A stretch of DNA of 64,000 nucleotides from contig NZ_CP073578.1 in NCBI RefSeq assembly GCF_018199995.1, positions 434,001 to 498,000 of the forward strand. Reading direction: 5' to 3'. Source of the stretch: Photobacterium sp. GJ3. GTDB lineage: Bacteria; Pseudomonadota; Gammaproteobacteria; Enterobacterales; Vibrionaceae. Made by a program: the position numbers and the translations under genes. Below are positions 27,937-36,792 of this stretch, piece by piece (within the stretch, counting starts at the first letter, position 1; every line of letters starts with the position of its first letter). The notes under the pieces are model-generated. The model saw only the letters and a program-made list of their open reading frames with translations. It did not search any database and was not told the DNA's origin.

Positions 27937-28902
27937 ATGAAGAAGAAAACACTCATTGCTTCTGGTTTATTCGTACTATTTTCTACTTACTCTTATGGAG
28001 AAACCTTAAAACTGGGTCATATCTATGACGTGAGTCATCCTTGGCATAAGAGTGCAGAAGAAGCAGCTCGGAGAATTTCAGAAGAAACGGAAGGGCGAGT
28101 CGACATTAAATTGTTTCCATCGGGTTCTCTTGGTTCGGAACAAGAATTATTAGAGCAAGTCATTGTTGGTGGTGTCGATATTGTTGAAGTCGGATCAGGA
28201 CAGATCGGTAATATTTTTAAGCCGATCACTATTACTGAAATGCCATATATCTTCAGAGATAATGACCATTTGATGACATTCTTTGAAAGTGATATTGCCA
28301 AAAAAATATTCAACGATTTTCATGAAAAATATAATGCATATATTCTTGGCTCCAGTACTTGGGGCGTCCGCCATGTCATCGGAAATAAGCCGATCAAAAG
28401 TCCAGCTGATCTAGATGGTTTCAAGCTTCGTGTTCCAGAGCAGGCAATCACGGTCGCCTATGCGAAAGCGATGGGGAGCAGCCCGACACCAGTGCCTTAT
28501 TCAGAAGCCTATTTAGCGATGAGACAAAATATGGTTGATGGATTAGAAAACCCACTTGGTTCGATTAAAAGCAAAAAGTTCTATGAGGTTGGAAAAAATC
28601 TGAGTTTAACGGGCCATGTGATTACCGCTGTTCATTACGTCGTGAACGACAGTTCATTGAGTAAATTGAGCACTCAAGATAAAAAAACAGTGATTGATGT
28701 TTTCAATAGCATGGGTCGATTCACTGAAAAACTAGTCAATGCAGAAGACGAAGTAGCAGTTGATTTTTTCAAAGCGCAGGGGGTCAACGTTGTTGAGGTT
28801 GATCGAGATGCATTTAAAGAAAAGACAAAATATATGTCTGAAGATTATCGTGATCATTGGTCAGAGTATGGTGACCTCTACACTGAAATCTCAAAAATGT
28901 GA
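27937..28902 (+). CDS. TRAP transporter substrate-binding protein DctP
   Basis: 321-residue periplasmic binding protein of the TRAP type. Signal peptide of about 21 residues (basic MKKK, hydrophobic core, cleavage near SYG-ET). Family features: LKLGHIYDVSHPWH, PSGSLGSEQELLEQVIVGGVDIV, the carboxylate-binding Arg region FKLRVPEQ near 163-170, and EAYLAMRQNMVDGLENP near 190. It captures a carboxylate or related solute for the DctQM permease encoded next. A hairpin after its stop may give it higher expression than the permease genes, as is common. Confidence 0.93.
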   Translation: MKKKTLIASGLFVLFSTYSYGETLKLGHIYDVSHPWHKSAEEAARRISEETEGRVDIKLFPSGSLGSEQELLEQVIVGGVDIVEVGSGQIGNIFKPITITEMPYIFRDNDHLMTFFESDIAKKIFNDFHEKYNAYILGSSTWGVRHVIGNKPIKSPADLDGFKLRVPEQAITVAYAKAMGSSPTPVPYSEAYLAMRQNMVDGLENPLGSIKSKKFYEVGKNLSLTGHVITAVHYVVNDSSLSKLSTQDKKTVIDVFNSMGRFTEKLVNAEDEVAVDFFKAQGVNVVEVDRDAFKEKTKYMSEDYRDHWSEYGDLYTEISKM

Positions 28903-28916
28903 TGATCTGGGTCATG

Positions 28917-28941
28917 CATCGCCTCAGCCAATGGGGCGATG
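28917..28941 (+). promoter_or_regulatory. Intercistronic hairpin between dctP and dctQ
   Basis: CATCGCC (28917-28923) / GGCGATG (28935-28941), without a T run. It probably stabilises the dctP mRNA or reduces read-through. Confidence 0.5.
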
Positions 28942-28988
28942 AAAATCCCTTAGAATACATCTTTTACAAATAATCCAAGTGTGATGTT

Positions 28989-29459
28989 ATGAAGAAACTA
29001 TACTCTAAAATTGAAGCTGCATTACCAAGCATGATATTTATTCTGTTATTTGTAGTCATGCTACTGAATATTGCAGTCAGAGAACTTACATCACAGTCGC
29101 TCGATTGGCCAATTGAGTTCAGCCGATACTCTTTGGTCTGGCTAACTTTTTTAGGTGCTGTTTACTTATATAGTATAGATAAACATATTAAAGTGGATTC
29201 ATTTTGGTTTTATTTATCTAAAAAACTCAACCCGAATATTGTCAGATGCGTTGAGATTTTAAAGTTATCTATTATTTCATTTTTTGGCATATTTTTATCT
29301 TATTATGGATATGTTTTTTCTGAGAAGTTAAAGTTTTTCAGTAGCCCTTCTCTGAATATCAGCCAATCCTATTTATATATTGTTGTTCCTATTTCTGGAG
29401 TTTTAATTGCATTGATATCAATTATGAAAATTTATAAACTTTTAAGGAAGAAGGACTAA
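28989..29459 (+). CDS. TRAP transporter small permease DctQ
   Basis: 156-residue integral membrane protein with four hydrophobic helices (about 12-30, 45-65, 88-110, 125-145) and the family stretch DWPIEFSRYSLVWLTFLGAVY (near residues 38-58). It forms the permease with DctM, whose gene begins 3 bases after its stop. Confidence 0.9.
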   Translation: MKKLYSKIEAALPSMIFILLFVVMLLNIAVRELTSQSLDWPIEFSRYSLVWLTFLGAVYLYSIDKHIKVDSFWFYLSKKLNPNIVRCVEILKLSIISFFGIFLSYYGYVFSEKLKFFSSPSLNISQSYLYIVVPISGVLIALISIMKIYKLLRKKD

Positions 29460-29462
29460 CAC

Positions 29463-30740
29463 ATGATGATTTTAATTGGATTGTTATTTTTGTTTATTTT
29501 CTTAGGTATCCCCGTTGCATTTTCTGTGGGAGCATCTTCTATTATTTACATACTATTAGACCCAACTTTGTCAGAGACAACTGCGGTACAACGACTTGTT
29601 GCTGGCGTGAATTCTTTTACTTTTTTGGCGATTCCTTTTTTTATTTTTGCTGGAAACCTAATGAATAATGGCGGCATTACACGCCGTATTTTTGAATTCG
29701 CGGCAGTTTGTGTGGCTCATGTTCGCGGCGGTCTGGCACATGTGAATGTTGCGTCCAGTGTGATATTCGCAGGTATGTCTGGTGCAGCGGTCGCGGATGC
29801 CGGAGGGCTAGGCGCATCAACGATTAAAGCCATGCGTGATAAAGGCTATGGTGAACGCGTTTCAATTGGTGTAACAGCAGCATCCTCAATCATCGGTCCC
29901 ATTATACCGCCAAGTATGGCGATTATTGTTTATGCGATCGCTTCTTCTGAGTCAATTGAACGATTATTTGCTGCCGGGATTATTCCTGGTCTTCTCATGG
30001 CTCTGTCCTTAATGATCGTGATTTATTTTTTTAGTGACAGGCTCAAATGCCCTTCAGAAAAGCGAGCGAGTCGTAAAGCGCTTTTACTCGCCTTTGGGAG
30101 AGCGGTACCATCTTTGATGGCGCCTGTCATTATTCTGGGTGGTATCTTTACGGGTATTTTTAGTCCGACGGAATCGGCTGCGATTGCATGTAGTTATGCA
30201 ATCATATTAAGTGTTATTTATAAAGACTTCAGCTTTACATCGTTCAAAACCTCTTTGAAAGAGTCCGTCATTACGTCGGTTCAGGTACTGGTCATTGTTG
30301 CATCTGCAAACTTGTTTGCCTGGATTATGACAAGTAAAGAAGTGCCGCAAACACTCGCTCAGACGATACTCTCTTCTACAGATAATTTTCTGCTCATTTT
30401 ACTGGCGCTAAATATTCTATTACTTGTCGTTGGCTTATTTATTGAAACAGTGGCTGCGATTAACCTGCTTGTTCCGATCTTATTACCTGTCATGGTGAAC
30501 GGATTTGGTATGGATCCCGTTCAACTGGGGATCATTGTCGTGCTTAATTTGATTATCGGTACATTAACACCGCCCTTTGGTACGGTATTGTTTGTATTGA
30601 GTAGTGTTTCCAATACCCCTGTTGAAAAAGTCACAAAATATACAGCAACCTTTTTACCGCCACTATTACTGGTTCTGCTGTTCGTCAATTTGATCCCAGG
30701 CCTGACTCTCTGGCTTCCGGAGTTTTTCTTTGGGAAGTAA
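29463..30740 (+). CDS. TRAP transporter large permease DctM
   Basis: 425-residue multi-spanning permease, the ion-coupled component of the TRAP system. Family signatures: IPFFIFAGNLMNNGGI near 55-70, MSGAAVADAGGLGASTIKAM near 105-125, IIGPIIPPSMAIIVYA near 142-157 and SPTESAAIACSYA near 238. Length is typical (about 425-430). It forms one operon with dctP and dctQ; the thiolase gene follows 35 bases later. Confidence 0.93.
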   Translation: MMILIGLLFLFIFLGIPVAFSVGASSIIYILLDPTLSETTAVQRLVAGVNSFTFLAIPFFIFAGNLMNNGGITRRIFEFAAVCVAHVRGGLAHVNVASSVIFAGMSGAAVADAGGLGASTIKAMRDKGYGERVSIGVTAASSIIGPIIPPSMAIIVYAIASSESIERLFAAGIIPGLLMALSLMIVIYFFSDRLKCPSEKRASRKALLLAFGRAVPSLMAPVIILGGIFTGIFSPTESAAIACSYAIILSVIYKDFSFTSFKTSLKESVITSVQVLVIVASANLFAWIMTSKEVPQTLAQTILSSTDNFLLILLALNILLLVVGLFIETVAAINLLVPILLPVMVNGFGMDPVQLGIIVVLNLIIGTLTPPFGTVLFVLSSVSNTPVEKVTKYTATFLPPLLLVLLFVNLIPGLTLWLPEFFFGK

Positions 30741-30775
30741 TCCCGTCATCCTTCACCCGTTTTTCAGGAGAAATT

Positions 30776-31960
30776 ATGAAAAGTAACGATGATATTGTGA
30801 TTGTGAGTGGTGTCAGAACACCAATCGGAACACTGGGCGGCAGCCTGAAAGATGTGCATCAACATGATTTAGGTGCCATGACCATCCGGGAAGCGGTTAA
30901 TCGTGCCGGCATTTCCCCGGAAATCGTCGACGAGGTGATCGTCGGTAATGTTGGCCAAATTGCAGAAAGTGGCTTTATTGGCCGGGTTTGCCAGCTGAGA
31001 GCAGGCCTTCCAATCGAGACAACCGCTTATTCCGTCAACAGACAATGTGGCTCTGGATTACAGGCTATCGCCGATGGAATGATGCAGCTCCAAACGGATC
31101 AGGCCGAGGTTGTAGTTGCTTGCGGTACAGAGAATATGAGCCAATTACCTTACTATGTCCGAAAAGGCCGATACGGTTATCACATGGGGAATGGCGCCTT
31201 AGAAGACGGATTGATTACGATCCTGACCTGGCCGGAAGGTCCTTACCATAACGGTATGACGGCTGAAAATGTTGCCGAACGATTTTCAATCAGCCGTGAA
31301 GAAATGGATGAGTTTTCTATTTCCAGTCAGCTTAAGGCGAAACAGGCGATTGAAAGTGGGTTATTTCAAGATGAGATTCTCCCTGTCGAGGTGAAAACTG
31401 GACGCAAGACAACCGCTTTATTTGAGACTGATGAACACCCGAGACCGGTAGAGCGAGAAAAGCTCGCAAGTTTACGTCCTGTTTTTAAGCAAGGTGGGCG
31501 AGTGACCGCTGCGAATGCCTCAGGCATCAACGATGGTGCAGCGGCCGTTGTCATGATGAAGCGCTCAAAAGCAATCGCCCTGAATTTAACACCGCGATTA
31601 GTGATTCGGGGCTGGTCGGTCGCAGGGTGTGAGGCAGAAATTATGGGATTTGGTCCAGCACCTGCAACCAAAAAGTTACTGAAAAAGTTCAATCTGGAAG
31701 CGAATCAGATCGACCTCTACGAAATTAATGAGGCATTTGCGGCTCAGGCACTTGCCGTGATGAAAGATCTGGCGCTGGATGAATCCCGTGTGAATGTGAA
31801 CGGTGGTGCCATTGCTCTCGGACATCCCGTTGGTGCAACCGGAACAATTCTGACCGTAAAACTCATGCACGAAATGGAACGAAGAAAAGCAGAGACAGGA
31901 ATTATCACCATGTGTATTGGAGGCGGGCAGGGCATTTCGATGCTTTTTGAGCGAGATTAA
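30776..31960 (+). CDS. Thiolase family protein (acetyl-CoA acetyltransferase)
   Basis: 394-residue thiolase. Nucleophilic Cys in NRQCGSGLQAI near residue 90, NEAFAAQ near 320, GGAIALGHPVGATG with the catalytic His near 350, and the second Cys in CIGGGQG near 382. It cleaves or forms 3-oxoacyl-CoA. Co-oriented with the TRAP genes and AGGAG 7 bases before the ATG. With the divergent ligase, CoA-transferase and SDR it completes a short acid-degradation route. Its GC content looks higher than that of the TRAP genes just before it. Confidence 0.92.
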   Translation: MKSNDDIVIVSGVRTPIGTLGGSLKDVHQHDLGAMTIREAVNRAGISPEIVDEVIVGNVGQIAESGFIGRVCQLRAGLPIETTAYSVNRQCGSGLQAIADGMMQLQTDQAEVVVACGTENMSQLPYYVRKGRYGYHMGNGALEDGLITILTWPEGPYHNGMTAENVAERFSISREEMDEFSISSQLKAKQAIESGLFQDEILPVEVKTGRKTTALFETDEHPRPVEREKLASLRPVFKQGGRVTAANASGINDGAAAVVMMKRSKAIALNLTPRLVIRGWSVAGCEAEIMGFGPAPATKKLLKKFNLEANQIDLYEINEAFAAQALAVMKDLALDESRVNVNGGAIALGHPVGATGTILTVKLMHEMERRKAETGIITMCIGGGQGISMLFERD

Positions 31961-32056
31961 TTCATTGAAAAATCTGAGCCTCAGCTTGATTGAGGGGAAA
32001 GTGAGGATTCTGAGTGAATGCCAGCATGGCAGATAGCCAGTTCCTGATGATGGTTT

Positions 32057-32113
32057 ATAACCAAGGTGCGCATAAAACGCGCACGAGCGTCGTTTCACGA
32101 TCACCTTGGTTAT
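32057..32113. repeat. Palindromic element at the right end of the accessory region
   Basis: Perfect 12-bp arms ATAACCAAGGTG (32057-32068) and CACCTTGGTTAT (32102-32113) around 33 bases; an overlapping hairpin GTGCGC/GCGCAC uses part of the left arm. No T run, so not a standard terminator. It lies between the thiolase and srmB stop codons, which converge. Confidence 0.6.
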
Positions 32114-32237
32114 CATTGTCCGAAAGGCTTTAAGACGCTGGGGTCTGAATTGGCGCAAAAGCAAAATGTGCTTTTGTATCCGTATTGCCTATTTTTAGCG
32201 TTTAAGGCTTAGGCGATGAAGGGAATTCAGGACCGCC

Positions 32238-33452
32238 TTATTTCTTCTTCGCTGTTTTTTTCTTTTTCGAATCTTTGGCTTTTTTCTTTTTCTTCACGGT
32301 GACCGGTTTTTTGTGTGTCGGCCGCATGCCTTCGATAAAACGTTCCGGCACTTCTTCTTTCATATAACGACCGACACGTTCAATCATCGCCTGGTCGTGC
32401 GCTTCAATCAGAGAAATTGCGGTGCCTTTCTTCCCGGCACGGGCCGTCCGGCCAATCCGGTGCAGATACACATCGGCTGTGCGCGGCATGTCGAAGTTCA
32501 CGACGTGGCTGACATCCGGCAGGTCAATCCCGCGGGCTGCCACATCGGTTGCGATCAGCACGTTCACTTCCCCTTCTTTGAAGCGGCGAATGGTATTGTT
32601 TCGGCTGGCCTGAGCCATTTCACCCTGAATCCAGCAGCAAGGCACTTGCATCGCGGCCAGTTGGTCGCGTAATTCAGCCAGTCGCTCCCGGGTCTTCACG
32701 AAAATGATCGTGCGCTCGGCCTGCTCTTTCAGAATGTTCTCCAGCAGCGCCAGCTTGTGCGTCATATCATCGCAGCGATGATAAACCTGATGGATTTTCT
32801 TACGTTCGCGGCGTGGTGGCTCGGCGTTGACTTCGATCGGCTCATTTAAAATGGTGCGAGAAAACTCACGAACGCCTTTGCCTTCGAGTGTGGCAGAAAA
32901 CAGCAGGGTCTGACGGCGCCAGCGGCATTCGTCGTGGACGCGTTTGACAATGGCACCGAAGCCCATATCCAGCATCCGGTCGGCTTCGTCCAGAATCAGG
33001 CATTCAATCGCACGACAATCGAATTTCTCACCTTCAACGTATTCCATCAGACGGCCCGGCGTCGCGACCACGATATCCTGCGTTTTGCCCAGATATTCTG
33101 CGTGTTCGTCGTAAGAGATGCCGCCGGTAATGGTGAAAATTTTCAGATCGGTTTGTGCTGCCAGCGCTCTGGCCTGATCAGCAACCTGAATGGCCAGCTC
33201 ACGAGTTGGGGTCAGGATCAGAACACGGGCCGGACCGGGTTTGCGGCGCGGAAAGTCCAGCAGGTGCTGAATCATCGGCAGGACGAATGCGGCGGTTTTT
33301 CCGGTCCCCGTGGGTGCGGAAGCCAGCACGTCACGGCCATCGAGAGCTGGAGGGATCGCCTGAGCCTGAACGACGGTCGGGCGGGAATAACCCAGATCTT
33401 CAACGGCTTGCAGCAGTGCGCCATCTAACTCTAATTCGGAAAAATCTCTCAC
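32238..33452 (-). CDS. srmB: ATP-dependent RNA helicase SrmB
   Basis: 404-residue DEAD-box helicase acting in 50S ribosome assembly. Motifs in order: Q-motif region RPTVVQAQAIP, SAPTGTGKT (I), PTRELA (Ia), TPGR (Ib), DEAD (II), SAT (III), ATDVAARGID (V), HRIGRTARAGKKG (VI). The N terminus FSELELDGALLQAV and PPALDGRDVLASAP match E. coli SrmB; the tail is lysine-rich. GTG start at 33452 preceded by GAGGAG; the upstream open frame has no family similarity. First conserved gene to the right of the accessory region. Confidence 0.93.
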   Translation of the reverse strand: MRDFSELELDGALLQAVEDLGYSRPTVVQAQAIPPALDGRDVLASAPTGTGKTAAFVLPMIQHLLDFPRRKPGPARVLILTPTRELAIQVADQARALAAQTDLKIFTITGGISYDEHAEYLGKTQDIVVATPGRLMEYVEGEKFDCRAIECLILDEADRMLDMGFGAIVKRVHDECRWRRQTLLFSATLEGKGVREFSRTILNEPIEVNAEPPRRERKKIHQVYHRCDDMTHKLALLENILKEQAERTIIFVKTRERLAELRDQLAAMQVPCCWIQGEMAQASRNNTIRRFKEGEVNVLIATDVAARGIDLPDVSHVVNFDMPRTADVYLHRIGRTARAGKKGTAISLIEAHDQAMIERVGRYMKEEVPERFIEGMRPTHKKPVTVKKKKKAKDSKKKKTAKKK

Positions 33453-33592
33453 CAGTCTTACTCCTCGGTCGCTGTCAGCCCGCTTGCTGTTCGGGCAGAA
33501 CGCAGCTGTGATTCTGTTAAGGGGCGGCATTATAGTGTGAATTGATGCAAGTATCACCGATTAAAGCACAAAAACTTAGCAGCGCCTTACCG

Positions 33593-34330
33593 TCAGAATT
33601 TTAGATAGAAATCTCGGGTCAGTTCGACAAAGGCTGGCGAATAGTGACCCCCTTCATGAAGAGTCAGTTCGGTTTCCTCACAGCAGCCAGGCTGTGGCGA
33701 CACAGTGATCAGATACCGCGAAACCGCTTTAGTTGCAGTGCTGCGCACCCGGCATATCCGGTGGCAGTGCAGACCGTAATCACTGATCTGCGCCAGTAGT
33801 CGCTCGCCTTCGGATGCGGGCAGAATCAGACTGGCTTTGCCTTGCGGGGCTAACAGATGCGCCAGACAGCGCAGCAGAGCCGGATGGGGCAAGCTTGTGC
33901 TGTGCCGGGCTGTGGCCCGTCGCTGACAATTCGCCTGCTCACCATGATTGAAATAAGGCGGGTTGCACCAGATGGTGCTGTAAGTGCCGGCTGTCTGCCG
34001 GGGCGCCCAAGTGAGGAGATCCTGCTGCTCTGCCTGCAAACACGCCGCCCATGGGGAGGCTTCAAAGTTTTGACGGGCAGCACAGACCGCATGTGCATCA
34101 ATGTCCAGTGCCAGTACCGGGAACTTATCTGCCTGGCTGCGCTGTGCCGCCATCAGTGCCAGCAAGCCACTGCCACAGCCGATATCCAGCAACGGTGACT
34201 GTGTTTCCAGCGCAGCACTTGGCTGCACGATCTCAGCCCAGGCTCCCAATAAAATACCATCGGTACTGACCGGCATCCCACAGCCGTGGTCATCCACATG
34301 GAATTTTTTCAACGTAAAACCTTTATTCAT
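33593..34330 (-). CDS. trmN6: tRNA1(Val) (adenine(37)-N6)-methyltransferase
   Basis: SAM-dependent methyltransferase, YfiC family. Motifs: MPVSTDGILLGAW near residue 19-31, SAM loop LLDIGCGSGLLALMAAQ near 50-65, and catalytic NPPY in WCNPPYFNHG near 125. The C terminus YSPAFVELTRDFYL is typical. Start uncertain: ATG at 34330 gives MNKGFTLKKF as in relatives; an in-frame GTG at 34348 is possible. Neither has a strong ribosome binding site. Adjacent to srmB as in E. coli. Confidence 0.88.
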   Translation of the reverse strand: MNKGFTLKKFHVDDHGCGMPVSTDGILLGAWAEIVQPSAALETQSPLLDIGCGSGLLALMAAQRSQADKFPVLALDIDAHAVCAARQNFEASPWAACLQAEQQDLLTWAPRQTAGTYSTIWCNPPYFNHGEQANCQRRATARHSTSLPHPALLRCLAHLLAPQGKASLILPASEGERLLAQISDYGLHCHRICRVRSTATKAVSRYLITVSPQPGCCEETELTLHEGGHYSPAFVELTRDFYLKF

Positions 34331-34348
34331 CGAATGATTGCTGTGCAC

Positions 34349-34707
34349 TGTTGTGAAAAATCTGGTGTGGATTATACGGAATGTCCGCGTAAATCCACGC
34401 TGACATTGTAAAACGGATGAAGAGAATGGTGGAAAATACTATTTTGGATATTTTGTTACCACGTTATCTGTTGGTGCTATGATCTGATTTATTGTCTTAA
34501 ATTGGATTTATATTTTGTAAATTTGTTGTTTAAACCAAAGAAAGTGGTGTTTTTGGCTGTAAGGTTGCCACTGGCGTTCTTTTGCTTCATTATGCTGCCT
34601 CTTTGACTGGCTGTAGTGATATATGCCAACCCTATAAATGATGTACAGGCACTGACCTGTGCAGAGATGCAAACACAACTAAACAACAGACGAGTGGAAG
34701 GTGCAGT
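34349..34707. other. Divergent gap trmN6 / brnQ
   Basis: About 360 AT-rich bases. No gene seen. Only a weak hairpin ACAGG/CCTGT near 34646-34661 in the brnQ leader; promoters could not be placed with confidence. Confidence 0.4.
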
Positions 34708-36018
34708 TTGAAAGACACACTCAAAGTTTCCGATATTTTAGCGATTGGTTTCATGACCTTTGCGTTTTTCTTGGGGGCCGGAAATATCATTTTCCCGCCG
34801 CAGGCAGGTCTGAGTGCAGGTGACAATCTGCTTCCGGCGATGCTTGGTTTCCTGTCAACCGCCGTGGGTTTGCCGTTGATCGGCATTATTGCTGTTGCGG
34901 TAGCCGGTGGAGGCTGGAAAGGCCTGACCCGCGATTTACCGCCGTTTGTGGCAACCCTGATGGCCGTTCTGATTTTCATCATCATCGGTCCTGCTTTTGC
35001 TGCACCCCGGACAGGCTTGGTGGCCTACGAGATGGCAGTGAAGCCTTTTATTGTTGATGCCGGACAAACCAGCCTGACCATTTTTTCTGTTGTCTTTTTT
35101 GCGCTGGCTCTGTTCTTTGCCTGGTCTCGTGGCAAGCTGATTGATTCGATCGGCAAACTGCTGACGCCAGCCCTGTTTGCTGTCCTGGCCATTCTGGCGG
35201 TCGCGGTCTTTTTGAATCCGCAAAGTGAAATCCTGACAGCGCAGGGTGATTACGCAAATATGGCGTTCACCAAAGGCTTCCTGGAAGGCTATAACACCAT
35301 GGATACTTTTGCTGCCCTGATGTTCGGGATGCTGATTGTGGATGTGATCCGCAACAAAGGCATTAAGGATGAGAAAGCGACCTGTAAATACCTGATGCTG
35401 GCCGGTGTGATTGCCGCGGCAGGTCTGGCCTTTGTGTACATCTCTCTGTTCTATCTGGGCGCGACCAGTGCTGCTGTCGCTGAAGGCGCAGCCAATGGCG
35501 GTGCGATTCTGGCCGGTTATGTGCTGGCATTGTTCGGTCCGGTCGGTCAGTACATTCTGTCTGCCATTGTGATGCTGGCGTGTCTGACCACGGCGATCGG
35601 CCTGATCAGTGCCTGTGCCGACTATTTCAGTTCGCTGACCCGTCTGTCTTATGAGACATGGGCCGTGATTCTGGCGGTGATCTGTGGTGTGGTTGCGAAT
35701 GTGGGTCTGAATCAGCTGATTAGTCTGTCTGTTCCGGTTCTGTTTGCACTCTATCCTGTGGCCGTTGCTTTGGTGATGCTGACCTTTGTCCGCCGCTTTC
35801 TGCCGAATCCGCGTCTGGCTTATCGTGTTGTTCTGCTGGTCTCTCTGCTGTTCAGTTTGATCGATGCATTGAAAGTGATTGGTCTGGATGTTTCTTATCT
35901 GAACTTCCTGCCGCTGTTTGAATACGGTATGGCCTGGACGATGCCAACCTTACTGGCACTGGTTGTCACACGTTTCATCCGTCCGGACGTGGCTGCGCCA
36001 GAAGCACAGAGTGCATAA
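34708..36018 (+). CDS. brnQ: Branched-chain amino acid transport system II carrier protein
   Basis: 436-residue inner-membrane carrier of the LIVCS family (sodium- or proton-coupled uptake of Leu, Ile, Val) with about 12 hydrophobic segments. Near the N terminus it has ILAIGFMTFAFFLGAGNIIFPP, the family hallmark, and ALMFGMLIVDVIRNKGI near residue 210. TTG start at 34708 with GGAAGG upstream. Followed by its own terminator. Confidence 0.94.
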   Translation: MKDTLKVSDILAIGFMTFAFFLGAGNIIFPPQAGLSAGDNLLPAMLGFLSTAVGLPLIGIIAVAVAGGGWKGLTRDLPPFVATLMAVLIFIIIGPAFAAPRTGLVAYEMAVKPFIVDAGQTSLTIFSVVFFALALFFAWSRGKLIDSIGKLLTPALFAVLAILAVAVFLNPQSEILTAQGDYANMAFTKGFLEGYNTMDTFAALMFGMLIVDVIRNKGIKDEKATCKYLMLAGVIAAAGLAFVYISLFYLGATSAAVAEGAANGGAILAGYVLALFGPVGQYILSAIVMLACLTTAIGLISACADYFSSLTRLSYETWAVILAVICGVVANVGLNQLISLSVPVLFALYPVAVALVMLTFVRRFLPNPRLAYRVVLLVSLLFSLIDALKVIGLDVSYLNFLPLFEYGMAWTMPTLLALVVTRFIRPDVAAPEAQSA

Positions 36019-36036
36019 GCGTCATTCCTGAATATG

Positions 36037-36072
36037 AAAACGCCCCGTCAGTTTCCTGCGGGGCGTTTTGCT
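36037..36072. terminator. Terminator between convergent brnQ and fldB
   Basis: AAAACGCCCCG (36037-36047) / CGGGGCGTTTT (36059-36069), symmetrical A and T tracts, so it can work in both directions. Confidence 0.9.
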
Positions 36073-36112
36073 GTCTGGTCCTGATGACTACGGGCCGTGT
36101 TGTGCTGAACGA

Positions 36113-36631
36113 TTACAGGGAATCCCCGTACTCCGTCAGAATCTGCTCGCACCATTGCTCAATGCGTTCATCACTCAGCTCATACTGACTGTCTTCATCC
36201 AGTGCCAGGCCGACAAACAGAGATTTATCTTCTGTCAGTGCTTTCGATGCTTCGAAGGTGTAACCCTGATTAGGCCAGTAGCCGACAAACTGGGCGCCGG
36301 ACGGCAGCAGTTTGTCATGCAGCATGCCCATGGCGTCCAGGTACCACTCGGTATAACCTTCCTGATCGCCCAGTCCGAACAAGGCAATGGTTTTGCCCTC
36401 CAGACGGAGTCCGTCAAGTTGATTCCAGACCGCTTCCCAGTCTTCCTGTAACTCACCAAAGTCCCAGGTAGAGATCCCCAGAATCAGTAAATCATACTGA
36501 TTCATGTCGCTTAGGCTGGTTTCTTTAATGTTGTGCAGATCCACCAGATCATCACCGATACAGTCACGGATTTTCTCCGCAGCCATTTCGGTATAACAGG
36601 TGGTCGAGCCGTAAAACAGGCCGATTTTCAT
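36113..36631 (-). CDS. fldB: Flavodoxin FldB
   Basis: 172-residue long-chain flavodoxin, an FMN electron carrier. FMN phosphate loop [12 protein letters not shown] (residues 4-15), [14 protein letters not shown] near 52-65 (ring stacking Trp) and [17 protein letters not shown] near 86-102 (Tyr stacking). Located before xerD as in E. coli, which supports fldB over fldA. Divergent from xerD. Confidence 0.93.
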   Translation of the reverse strand: MKIGLFYGSTTCYTEMAAEKIRDCIGDDLVDLHNIKETSLSDMNQYDLLILGISTWDFGELQEDWEAVWNQLDGLRLEGKTIALFGLGDQEGYTEWYLDAMGMLHDKLLPSGAQFVGYWPNQGYTFEASKALTEDKSLFVGLALDEDSQYELSDERIEQWCEQILTEYGDSL

Positions 36632-36792
36632 ACTGATATTTCCTGGGGTGGCAACAAATTTGTACTGATTTTACCCTGTCAGGCGTCTGGCTGCATCCCT
36701 CAAGGGACACCCCCTAGTTACATTCAGGGGGAAATTCAGTACTATGCTTCAAATACTGTATTTATATCCAGATGTTTTGGGAGCGGCGCGGC

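Noticed and set aside
32057..32113. Integron attC-like site
   Set aside because: Core RYYYAAC/GTTRRRY ends are not present at the arms.
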